Below, piece after piece: positions 1-6,006 of a DNA stretch of 10,097 nucleotides. This stretch comes from Lachnospiraceae bacterium UBA7188 (lineage in GTDB: Bacteria; Bacillota; Clostridia; Lachnospirales; Lachnospiraceae): assembly GCA_002490995.1 (NCBI GenBank), contig DKVC01000251.1, forward strand, positions 1 through 10,097. The letters are read 5' to 3'. The translations under genes and the position numbers were made by a program. The stretch's first letter is position 1. Every line of letters starts with the position of its first letter. The notes beneath the pieces were generated by a model. The model was given only the letters and a program-made list of their open reading frames with translations. It had not been told where the DNA came from and made no database searches.

Positions 1-42
1 TTTTCCTTGTATTTCCGAGCTTTTTTCTAAAGAAGTTGTATC

Positions 43-65
43 AGTTATTTTCCGACAATTCCTAA
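43..65. repeat. 23-base dispersed repeat, copy 1
   Basis: These 23 bases match positions 3135-3157 in the same orientation at 22 of 23 positions; only base 54 (g here, a at 3146) differs. The two copies lie either side of the TetR/MFS efflux module. Between this copy and the end of the MFS gene I see no gene, only a tandem 9-bp repeat at 99-116. Function is unknown. It may be a dispersed intergenic element or a relic of a duplicated upstream region. Confidence 0.7.
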
Positions 66-98
66 CTGTAAAATTCTACGTAGTGTGGCAATATTTTG

Positions 99-116
99 GT
101 TCCGGACGTTCCGGAC
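99..116. repeat. Tandem 9-bp repeat (GTTCCGGAC x2)
   Basis: GTTCCGGAC occurs at 99-107 and again at 108-116. With the flanking bases it can also fold into a hairpin with one bulge (GGT-CCGGA pairing with TCCGGACC). It lies just downstream of the minus-strand MFS gene, but on that strand the hairpin is followed by A-rich rather than U-rich sequence. It is therefore not a convincing intrinsic terminator. Confidence 0.5.
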
Positions 117-162
117 CGACCTTACTATCGCCGTGCCGTCGGGGCAGCAACACTATCCAACG

Positions 163-1437
163 TTATCTGCCCGTTGCTGCCGCGGAACTTTCGGTGGGTG
201 CGCTGTCACATTGGTTCTCCAGACGCCGGACGCTTCCCGGCAAATAGAGCGCTAACGATGTCACTCCCAGCAGCGCTCCCACAACCATCACCACCCGGGC
301 AGCGCTCCGGCCTACGTTCATGTGGAACCCTGCGGCGATTCCGTCCGCCGCCGCACCCGCCGTGCCATAGGCCACTGCATAGCCAATCTGTGACAGGAAA
401 CCGATCAGGCCCCAGGCCCGGCCCTGCAGCTCATCCGCGATATTGGTCCTTACCAGGCAGTCCAGGCAGTTGTTGGCAAAGGGCAGGGCGGCAAAGAACA
501 AGAAACCGAACAGGCAGATGGGATAGATGTTTTCCCAGACCCCAAAGCCCACCATGCAGATCCCCGCCAGCAGCAGGGACAGGCTCAGCTTCCTGACGTA
601 GCCCTGTCGGATGCCCCTGATTCCCAGGAACAGGCTGGACACCAGCATTCCGCAGGCGCAGACGGTCTCTCCGATTCCCAGTGTGGCGCTGTCGGCAAAA
701 TCCAGAATAAGCGGCTGGGCCAGGATTTGGAATGTGCCCATAAAGCAGGTCAGGGCCGCTGAAACCATGATTAGAATCAGGATACCGCGGTTGCCGGTAA
801 CAGCCTGCCAGCCCTGCCTCAGGCTGTCCAGAAAGGAGTCCCGATGTTCCGCCGGTTTCCCCGGGATGCTCCTGCGCACCACAGCGGCGGCCAGCACGGT
901 GGGGAAAAAGGTGCAGATGTCAATGGCCAGCAGCAATTTTATATCGCTGACGGCCAGCAGTGCCCCGGCCAGGGCAGGGGAAATCAGATACCGGGCGCTT
1001 CCAGCCAGGCTCACCAGTCCGCTGGCCTTGGAATATTCCTCTTTTGTCAGCAGGTCGGTCATAGTGGCCCGGTAGGATGGCTCAAGCAATGAGGAAAAGG
1101 TGGAGCTGACGAACACGCCCAGACAGATCTGCCAGAGGGCGGCTCCGTCTCCCGTCATGCACAGCAGTATGTAGAGGATGCCCAGCGCCGAGCAGCCGTC
1201 CCCCAGCATCATCAGCAGGCGCCGGTCATACCGATCCGCCAGTACACCGGCAGGGACGCCCAGCAGCAATGTGGGCAGGAAAGCCAGCAGGGTCACAAGG
1301 GCCATACTTCCGGCGCTGCCGGTCTGCCCGAACACATAGACTCCCAGGCCGAAGCTGGTGAGCCCGCCGCCGATGGCGGAGATGAACTCCCCGGCCCACA
1401 GCAGCATGAATTTTGGAAAGTTGCTTTGACTGTGCAT
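163..1437 (-). CDS. MFS-family efflux transporter (macrolide-efflux-like, MFS_3 type)
   Basis: This encodes a 424-residue integral membrane protein, the usual length for a 12-TM major facilitator exporter. Residues about 11-38 form TM1 and carry an S-x-x-G-G-G-L-T-x-F-x-L motif. The loop after TM2 carries the MFS motif A signature, GVLADRYDRR at residues 64-73. These resemble the Mef/EntS-like drug and siderophore exporters that use the proton gradient; the substrate cannot be told from sequence. The start at 1437 was chosen because AAAGGAGGG precedes it at the right spacing. A longer in-frame start at 1518 would run through the promoter and operator. It is the last gene of a minus-strand efflux module behind a TetR repressor, and a matching TetR operator candidate lies 23 bases upstream. 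Low expression until an inducing compound appears is therefore expected (inference). Confidence 0.9.
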   Translation of the reverse strand: MHSQSNFPKFMLLWAGEFISAIGGGLTSFGLGVYVFGQTGSAGSMALVTLLAFLPTLLLGVPAGVLADRYDRRLLMMLGDGCSALGILYILLCMTGDGAALWQICLGVFVSSTFSSLLEPSYRATMTDLLTKEEYSKASGLVSLAGSARYLISPALAGALLAVSDIKLLLAIDICTFFPTVLAAAVVRRSIPGKPAEHRDSFLDSLRQGWQAVTGNRGILILIMVSAALTCFMGTFQILAQPLILDFADSATLGIGETVCACGMLVSSLFLGIRGIRQGYVRKLSLSLLLAGICMVGFGVWENIYPICLFGFLFFAALPFANNCLDCLVRTNIADELQGRAWGLIGFLSQIGYAVAYGTAGAAADGIAAGFHMNVGRSAARVVMVVGALLGVTSLALYLPGSVRRLENQCDSAPTESSAAATGR

Positions 1438-1459
1438 GAAGACTGTCCCTCCTTTATTG

Positions 1460-1476
1460 ACCGTCTGCCTGTCGGT
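1460..1476. promoter_or_regulatory. Candidate TetR operator in front of the MFS gene
   Basis: ACCGTCTGCCTGTCGGT is an imperfect palindrome centred on base 1468, with perfect outer arms ACCG/CGGT. It matches the site at 2580-2596 in 14 of 17 bases and in the same register. It lies between the likely transcription start (about 1480, minus strand) and the ribosome binding site. Occupancy by the neighbouring TetR protein would block transcription of the exporter. Confidence 0.7.
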
Positions 1477-1486
1477 ATCTGATCTG

Positions 1487-1518
1487 AAAATAACGGAACC
1501 AGTTGGTTCCTTTGGCAA
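1487..1518 (-). promoter_or_regulatory. Candidate MFS promoter with a spacer dyad (MerR-type layout)
   Basis: On the minus strand a -35-like TTGCCA (1518-1513) and a -10-like TATTTT (1492-1487) are 20 bp apart, longer than the 17 bp optimum. The palindrome GGAACCAGTTGGTTCC (1495-1510; 7-bp perfect arms, 2-base centre) sits exactly in the middle of that spacer. Long spacers with a central dyad are characteristic of MerR-family activated promoters. The -10 is weak (4 of 6), and an 18-bp reading with GTTATT is possible, so the promoter assignment is tentative while the palindrome itself is plain. Confidence 0.45.
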
Positions 1519-1529
1519 TATGCCTGCTC

Positions 1530-1871
1530 TTAATTGATAGCTTTGCGTCGAATGGCAAAGATAATGTCAATCGTTGGCTGCTTTTCCATGCTTCTTTCTG
1601 TGTGGTGCTCATATTCCAGATTGAATGCTTCAAAAGCACTTGCGGGCAGCCATTTTGTATAGAAATATTGTTTTGCCTCTCCGATGGAAGCTCCCCATAA
1701 AAAACCTAATTTAGGCTTTACTGTGATTTTAGCGTACTCGCCGGCTGAAAGGGCGTAATGTTCTAAACCGACTTTGTCAATTACGCCGCCAATAAACAAT
1801 TCGAAATCGTGACTTTGTTCATTGTAATTTCTGGACAGGACAAAATAGGGTAAGACCTTTCTCTCCGGCAT
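1530..1871 (-). pseudogene. GyrI-like / AraC-type effector-binding domain, probably internally deleted fragment
   Basis: The 113-codon ORF begins PERKVLPYFVLSRNYNEQ, like the first strand of GyrI-like (small-molecule binding) domains. It then moves almost directly to HDFELFIGG and runs to the normal family end (LSAGEYAKI, KLGFLWG, EAKQYFYTKWLPAS, PTIDIIFAIRRK). In the family these two parts are usually separated by a few dozen residues forming a helix and strand, so an in-frame deletion is inferred. There is no DNA-binding domain, and in-frame codons upstream of the ATG (AIEPVVS) read like further domain sequence before a stop. The ATG lies 13 bases after the tetR stop with no clear ribosome binding site. 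The fragment may be a remnant of a multidrug-sensing AraC/MerR regulator. A functional short stand-alone binding protein is possible but less likely. Confidence 0.6.
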
Positions 1872-1884
1872 GGAAACTACTGGT

Positions 1885-2547
1885 TCAATCGCATGATTGC
1901 ATTAGGCAGTAATCAGCGTTATGCAGTATAAAAATCGGAAGAATCACCTCCCGCAGACTGTCGCGTTCCATCCCCAGCAGCCGCTCCAGGTTATAAATGA
2001 ACGCGGCAATCTTTCTACGACGTTCTTCCTCGCTGTGCACTGCCAGGTCGTCAAACGCTGTGTTGGAGTATAGGAGCGTCATCTCCGCCACTTCTGCTGG
2101 GTAATCGGTCCGGCAGATTCCCTGGGCGATTCCTTCCTCAATCAGAGCGGTGATGACAGGCGTCACCCCGGCCAGCAACCGCTCCTGCATCTTCTGGTGC
2201 ATGAGGGCGTTCTGTGGTTTATGCACCTGCGCCATAATCTCACGCCCCAGATCGTTGTTTACATTCAACGCCAGCATCATCTGTGTCAGGCGCTGCAATA
2301 CCGGAACGTCCTTCCGGGCCGCGATACCGCTGGCCTTTGCCACCAGAATGCCGGTCATGCGCTCAATCATGGCGTCCAGAATGTCCTCCTTGGACTTGAA
2401 GTGGTAGTAGAGCGTCCCCCTGGCAATGCCGACCTCATTGAGGATGTCCGTGGTGCTGGTGCCGTCAAAGCCCTTTGTCCCAAACAGCCGCTCCGCCACA
2501 TCCAGTATCTCGTTTTTTCGCTCATCCGCTTCTTTGACAATGCGCAC
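1885..2547 (-). CDS. TetR/AcrR-family transcriptional repressor
   Basis: This is a 220-residue regulator, typical for the family. The N-terminal HTH is clear: residues about 12-53 contain ILDVAERLFGTKGFDGTST, DILNEVGIARGTLYYHFKSK and the conserved Y-Y-H-F-K recognition region. The rest (about residues 60-220) is the poorly conserved ligand-binding and dimerisation domain. The GTG at 2547 was chosen because AAGGAGG lies 10 bases upstream; an in-frame TTG at 2580 would place the operator in the coding region and lacks a Shine-Dalgarno. It is the first gene of the minus-strand module, followed by the effector-domain fragment and the MFS exporter. A palindrome over its own transcription start recurs in front of the exporter. 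It is therefore likely an autoregulated repressor of the pump that responds to a pump substrate (inference). Confidence 0.9.
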   Translation of the reverse strand: MRIVKEADERKNEILDVAERLFGTKGFDGTSTTDILNEVGIARGTLYYHFKSKEDILDAMIERMTGILVAKASGIAARKDVPVLQRLTQMMLALNVNNDLGREIMAQVHKPQNALMHQKMQERLLAGVTPVITALIEEGIAQGICRTDYPAEVAEMTLLYSNTAFDDLAVHSEEERRRKIAAFIYNLERLLGMERDSLREVILPIFILHNADYCLMQSCD

Positions 2548-2579
2548 GTTATCCCAGCCTCCTTTGTGACAGAATATCA

Positions 2580-2596
2580 ACCGACTGTCTGTCGAT
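2580..2596. promoter_or_regulatory. Candidate TetR autoregulatory operator
   Basis: ACCGACTGTCTGTCGAT contains CGAC/GTCG arms around base 2588, with only one mismatched pair in the inner 13 bases. It covers about +2 to +18 of the tetR transcript predicted from the promoter at 2605-2633. It is 14/17 identical to the site before the MFS gene. Confidence 0.7.
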
Positions 2597-2604
2597 TAAT
2601 TGCT

Positions 2605-2633
2605 ATTTTATCACGGAAAGCGGAAACTGTCAA
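2605..2633 (-). promoter_or_regulatory. Sigma-A promoter of tetR
   Basis: On the minus strand a consensus -35 TTGACA (2633-2628) is followed by a 17-bp spacer and a -10 TAAAAT (2610-2605). Transcription would start near 2598, right at the palindromic operator, which suits repression by its own product. Confidence 0.8.
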
Positions 2634-3066
2634 TCAGGATAATTTGTCATTTGTCCGTGCCAAACAGTAAGGTGCTCCGTGTGGATTTGCGCATGGACCT
2701 GCACATTTTCAGAAAGAGGCTTGTAAAATCGGCCTATTCCGGTATGCTGGGAAGTGAGCAGTCGTTCCCACATGATGCCGTCAGAAAAGCGGGAAACCGG
2801 GCAGAGATGCAGGATGCACGGAAATTCAGCAAACACTACTCAATGCTCTTCTCTGTGACTCTGAAATGGATGATGTTGAGGCATTGGGAACAAATAGAAC
2901 AAGGAGGTATTGACTGCGAGCAAGGGGTGAATAAAGGAATGTATGAAATAGTACGCGCATTGCAGAAAAATAAACAGAAATATATATGAGTATTATAGCA
3001 AAAAATACTGCTTGATACTTGCGTATTCCAGAAAAACTGTTATTATAATAGTAAGGAAGTGCTTCC

Positions 3067-3142
3067 AAATAACTTGTGCAGAAATTACATAGTCTTTATA
3101 GCATATACCAGTTTTCCTTTTCCGAAAACGCACAAGTTATTT
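3067..3142. repeat. 13-bp perfect inverted repeat upstream of the ATPase gene
   Basis: AAATAACTTGTGC at 3067-3079 is matched by its exact reverse complement at 3130-3142, with 50 bases between. A smaller GGAAG-TG-CTTCC hairpin (3055-3066) abuts the left arm. The right arm overlaps the 23-base dispersed repeat at 3135-3157. The segment lies about 110 bases before the ATPase start and could be an operator, an RNA hairpin or the ends of a small repeat element. No coding sequence is enclosed. Confidence 0.65.
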
Positions 3143-3157
3143 TCCAACAATTCCTAA
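3135..3157. repeat. 23-base dispersed repeat, copy 2
   Basis: This matches 43-65 at 22 of 23 positions in direct orientation. Here the repeat overlaps the right arm of a 13-bp inverted repeat. That arm is not preserved at copy 1, where only the AGTTATTT part is shared. Confidence 0.7.
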
Positions 3158-3255
3158 GCAAGTGTCTGCAGATTACAGGAACCGCTTCGAGAACCTTATA
3201 ATCGAAATAAATTACCAAAACCGCGTTATGAACACATGCGCAGAGGAGCAAGGAT

Positions 3256-4614
3256 ATGATTTTCAGAAGAAAGATATACAAAAAATTAGAGAATTGGAAA
3301 GAAGATACAAAAGGCTCCAAAGCATTATTCATTGAGGGAGCCAGGCGTATCGGAAAGTCTACAATTGTAGAGGCATTTGCAGAGAAAGAATATAAGAGTT
3401 ACATCATAATTGACTTCAACGATGCCAGTGAAGCCGTGAAAGATGCTTTCGTGAATTATCTGCAGGATTTGGACACCTTTTTTATGATACTGTCAACGGA
3501 ATATAGAACTGTATTGTATCCGGGAGAGTCTGTGCTTATTTTTGATGAAATACAACAGTTTCCAAAGGCCAGACAGTCCATAAAAAGGCTGGTGAAGGAT
3601 GGACGCTTTCATTATATCGAAACAGGCTCTCTGGTATCCATACGGGAAAACGTACAGGATATTACGATACCTTCTGAAGAGCGAAGGATAAAGATGTATC
3701 CCATGGATTTCGAAGAATTCTGCTGGGCAATGGGAGAGGAAAGCATGTCGCAGTATATCAGGAGGTGCTTTGAGGAAGGAAAGCCCCTTACGGAGCAGTT
3801 CCACCGCAAGGCCATGCTTTTATACAGACAATACCTCGTAGTGGGCGGGATGCCTCAGAGCGTTGTTGCTTACCTGGGGAATGGGCGAAGCTTTCAGAAG
3901 GCAGATGAGGAAAAACGGGACATTTTGGCTTTGTACCGGGATGACATCATGAAGATTGAAGCGAAATATCAGTCCAGGGTACTCAGCATTTTTGATCAGA
4001 TTCCGGCATTTTTATCCCAGCATGAAAAACGAGTGATTTTGTCGGATATTGAGGTGGGGGCATCTTTCTCTAAATTTAACGATACCTTTTTCTGGCTGGA
4101 CAATTCCATGATAGCAAATGAATGCTTCAATTGTACGGACCCGAATGTGGGACTGGCATTGAATGAGGACAGAACTTATCTGAAATGTTATATGGGCGAT
4201 ACCGGGCTTCTGGTAAGCCATGCTTTTACGGAAGCCGAGATTGAGACAGAGGATTTATACCGTCAGCTGATATTGGGGCGGCTGTCTGTGAATGAGGGAA
4301 TGATATTTGAAAATGCCGTCATGCAGGCATTGGTGTGCAGCGGATATACGCCTTTCTTCTATACGCATTATAATGCGGAGAAGCATCGGAACGACATCGA
4401 GATTGACTTTCTGATTTCCAACAAGAGCAAAACCAGATACAGGATATATCCCATTGAGGTGAAATCCACGGAGAAATATAGTATTCATTCCTTAGAAAAA
4501 TTTATGGAAAAGTTCAGGGAGAGAATAGGGCAGGCCTATGTAATCGACACAAAGAATTATCGCAGAAAAGATGATGTGGTGTATATACCTGCTTATATGA
4601 CTATGTGTCTGTAG
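3256..4614 (+). CDS. AAA-type ATPase with DUF4143 region and PD-(D/E)XK-like C-terminus
   Basis: This 452-residue cytoplasmic protein belongs to the large prokaryotic group of AAA_14/DUF4143 ATPases, which is common in Clostridia and of unproven function. Walker A is GARRIGKS at residues 28-35 and Walker B is VLIFDE at 93-98. A sensor-like YIETGSLVS segment and a MYPMDFEEF motif follow, both typical of the family. The DUF4143 region shows YLKCYMGDTGLL. The C-terminus has FENAVMQAL, then EIDFLI (residues 382-387) and IEVKS (400-404), matching the spaced acidic and E-x-K residues of PD-(D/E)XK nuclease-like folds. The length is normal and the motifs look intact. The ATG follows GAGGAG with suitable spacing. 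It is transcribed alone; no partner gene overlaps it. A role in DNA transactions or defence has been proposed for relatives, but nothing here proves it. Confidence 0.88.
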   Translation: MIFRRKIYKKLENWKEDTKGSKALFIEGARRIGKSTIVEAFAEKEYKSYIIIDFNDASEAVKDAFVNYLQDLDTFFMILSTEYRTVLYPGESVLIFDEIQQFPKARQSIKRLVKDGRFHYIETGSLVSIRENVQDITIPSEERRIKMYPMDFEEFCWAMGEESMSQYIRRCFEEGKPLTEQFHRKAMLLYRQYLVVGGMPQSVVAYLGNGRSFQKADEEKRDILALYRDDIMKIEAKYQSRVLSIFDQIPAFLSQHEKRVILSDIEVGASFSKFNDTFFWLDNSMIANECFNCTDPNVGLALNEDRTYLKCYMGDTGLLVSHAFTEAEIETEDLYRQLILGRLSVNEGMIFENAVMQALVCSGYTPFFYTHYNAEKHRNDIEIDFLISNKSKTRYRIYPIEVKSTEKYSIHSLEKFMEKFRERIGQAYVIDTKNYRRKDDVVYIPAYMTMCL

Positions 4615-4625
4615 AGCGTCCAGAA

Positions 4626-4670
4626 GCGCATTCCTTTGCCACTCTTTTGTACTGCATTGTGGAAGTGCGC
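4626..4670. terminator. Possible hairpin after the ATPase gene
   Basis: GCGCATTCC (4626-4634) can pair with GGAA-G-TGCGC (4661-4670) with one bulged base and a 26-base loop, 11 bases after the ATPase stop. There is no T-run, so termination would be weak or factor-assisted at best. Confidence 0.3.
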
Positions 4671-4718
4671 CCGTTATATATTTACATTGAAGTGTTTCCG
4701 GGTAAAAATGTTATTTCA

Positions 4719-4747
4719 TTGACAGATGGTTCCGGATTGAGTACAAT
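4719..4747 (+). promoter_or_regulatory. Sigma-A promoter of the sialidase-like/nanE/ROK cluster
   Basis: A perfect -35 TTGACA (4719-4724) is separated by 17 bp from TACAAT (4742-4747). The predicted start near 4754 leaves a short leader with AAGGAGG at 4765-4771, 9 bases before the ATG. I see no obvious operator palindrome or catabolite-repression site overlapping it. Confidence 0.85.
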
Positions 4748-4780
4748 ACAACTTAAAGAGAAACAAGGAGGAGCGGACAT

Positions 4781-5875
4781 ATGAAGTATTTGGAACTGGG
4801 GACAGTGGTACAGGACCTCATGCCGGACCCGGCGGCAGGCAATCCGAGGAACAGCGAGGGGACTTTTCTGGAGATTTCGGAAGACGAAATCATATTCGTA
4901 TACAGCCGTTTCCGCGGACATGACCCGGCGGACCAGGCTTACGCGGATCTGTGCCTGATGCGCTCCACGGACGGCGGCAGGTCTTTCAAAGAGGAAAGCA
5001 TCATCCTGACCTGCGAGGGGGAGGGCGGCGTGAATATGATGTCCCCCTCCCTGATGCGCATGGAAAACGGGGATGCCGGGCTTTTCTACCTGGTCAGGAT
5101 TACCTACACCATGACCAGGATTTTCCTGCGCCGGTCTGCGGACGGGGGGCGCACATGGGGAGAAAGAGTGCTGTGCAGCCCGCAGGACGACTTCTTTGTA
5201 GTAAATAATGACAGGGTTCTGCGTCTCAGTACCGGAAGAATTGTGATTCCGGTGGCAAGCCATAGGGCCGGAGCAGGATATTTCGACAGCCGCTCCGAGG
5301 CGATGTACTTTAGTTCCGATGATGATGGAAGGCACTGGCGCGCATCCGCCGGGAAATGTGCTCTGCCTCATTCGGCGCACTGCACTTCCGGGCTGCAGGA
5401 GCCGGGTGTGGCGGAATTGAAGAACGGTGTGCTCTGGAGCTGGGCCAGGACGGAGCTGGGAAGGCAGTATGAAATGTTTTCCATGGACGGCGGGGACAAC
5501 TGGACGGCCTGCCAGCCCTCCCGATTTACTTCGCCGAACAGCCCGTTATGCATGAAGCGCGCGGATGACGGGAAACTCTATGCCGTCTGGAATCCCATTC
5601 CGGAATACAACGGCCGGGAAAAAGTGGAGGGAATCTTCACCGGAGGCAGGACGCCCATGGTACTTGCCGTCAGTGAGGATGACGGTAAAACATTTACGGA
5701 ACCTGTCGCCTTCGAATGGGACAAGGAGCGGGGATACTGCTACTGTGCCATTTGCTTTACCCGGGATGCCCTTCTTCTGGCTTATTGCGCAGGAGGCAAA
5801 GCGGAGGGAAGCTGCCTGGTGAAAACACGCATCAGGCGCATTGAGAGGGCACAGCTTAAGGAACTGAAATGCTGA
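4781..5875 (+). CDS. Cytoplasmic BNR/Asp-box sialidase-like protein
   Basis: This 364-residue protein is predicted to be a six-bladed beta-propeller of the BNR/sialidase superfamily. Five Asp-box motifs are visible: STDGGRSF (62-69), SADGGRTW (119-126), SSDDDGRHW (178-186), SMDGGDNW (234-241) and SEDDGKTF (298-305). Residues resembling the GH33 active site are present: Glu207 in QEPGVAEL, Arg223 in WART, Arg290 in GRTPMVLAVS, and Tyr319/Tyr321 in GYCYCAI. The usual N-terminal R-I-P motif is absent, and PRNSEGTF with Arg23 takes that place, so the substrate may differ from classic sialosides. There is no signal peptide or membrane segment, so it should act on imported substrate. It is the first gene of the cluster with nanE and a ROK kinase, which supports a role in sialic acid or ManNAc-glycoside release. 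Exact activity is inferred, not shown. Confidence 0.82.
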   Translation: MKYLELGTVVQDLMPDPAAGNPRNSEGTFLEISEDEIIFVYSRFRGHDPADQAYADLCLMRSTDGGRSFKEESIILTCEGEGGVNMMSPSLMRMENGDAGLFYLVRITYTMTRIFLRRSADGGRTWGERVLCSPQDDFFVVNNDRVLRLSTGRIVIPVASHRAGAGYFDSRSEAMYFSSDDDGRHWRASAGKCALPHSAHCTSGLQEPGVAELKNGVLWSWARTELGRQYEMFSMDGGDNWTACQPSRFTSPNSPLCMKRADDGKLYAVWNPIPEYNGREKVEGIFTGGRTPMVLAVSEDDGKTFTEPVAFEWDKERGYCYCAICFTRDALLLAYCAGGKAEGSCLVKTRIRRIERAQLKELKC

Positions 5876-5932
5876 ACTGAGGACGGAAATGCTGAACTGA
5901 GGACAGAAATGCTGAACTGAGGAAAGAAATGC
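5866..5932 (+). repeat. 20-bp tandem repeat (about 3.3 copies) between the sialidase-like gene and nanE
   Basis: The unit GAAATGCTGAACTGAGGACG starts at 5866, 5886 and 5906, with changes only in the last two bases, and a partial fourth copy (GAAATGC) ends at 5932. The first copy contains the stop of the sialidase-like gene. Every unit holds ATG-CTG-AAC-TGA, and each ATG from the second on is preceded by GAGGA from the unit before. The array therefore repeats a ribosome-binding, start and stop pattern. Such short perfect repeats usually change copy number by slippage. Confidence 0.9.
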
Positions 5933-6006
5933 GGTGGAGAGCAGGCAGGCTGTTGGTTGCATGGCACTGTGAAGTGCGGCGAGGAGTATTGTATGGAAAA
6001 AAGTAA
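5929..6006 (+). CDS. Possible 25-codon leader peptide overlapping the nanE start
   Basis: The ATG in the last, partial repeat copy (5929) has GAGGA 5 bases upstream and opens a 25-codon frame. It begins MRWRAGRLLV and ends with a TAA at 6004-6006, 14 bases inside nanE and in a different frame. The arrangement would allow translational coupling: ribosomes finishing the short ORF end next to the nanE start. No conservation evidence is available from the sequence alone, and it may be chance. Confidence 0.25.
   Translation: MRWRAGRLLVAWHCEVRRGVLYGKK

Larger units (their letters stand above)
2634..3255. other. Gene-poor intergenic region, possibly with a decayed gene
   Basis: No convincing gene is seen. 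An open plus-strand frame from 2600 to 2989 (129 codons) has no ribosome binding site, overlaps the tetR promoter and operator, and has an unconvincing composition. Its last residues (a Gln/Gly-rich turn, then GMYEIVRALQKNKQKYI) look more protein-like, and a second frame around 2815-2905 also reads plausibly for about 25 codons. The stretch may be a frameshifted remnant. An AAGGAGG at about 2900 precedes only about 20 codons. TATAAT occurs at 3044-3049, but no -35 at good spacing supports it as the promoter of the ATPase gene. The right part holds the repeats listed separately. Confidence 0.5.

Noticed and set aside
96..596. Plus-strand open frame over the 3' part of the MFS gene
   Set aside because: Pro/Arg-rich shadow translation of a GC-rich membrane protein gene.
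3012..3049. Promoter of the ATPase gene (TTGATA or TTGCGT with TATAAT)
   Set aside because: The spacers would be 26 or 19 bp, neither convincing; only the TATAAT is good.
4682..5380. Long minus-strand open frame opposite the sialidase-like gene
   Set aside because: It is antisense to a gene with clear motifs, has no recognisable domain, and its composition is that of a codon-bias shadow.
5866..5932. CRISPR-like array
   Set aside because: The 20-bp units are directly adjacent with no spacers and no cas genes; it is a simple tandem repeat.
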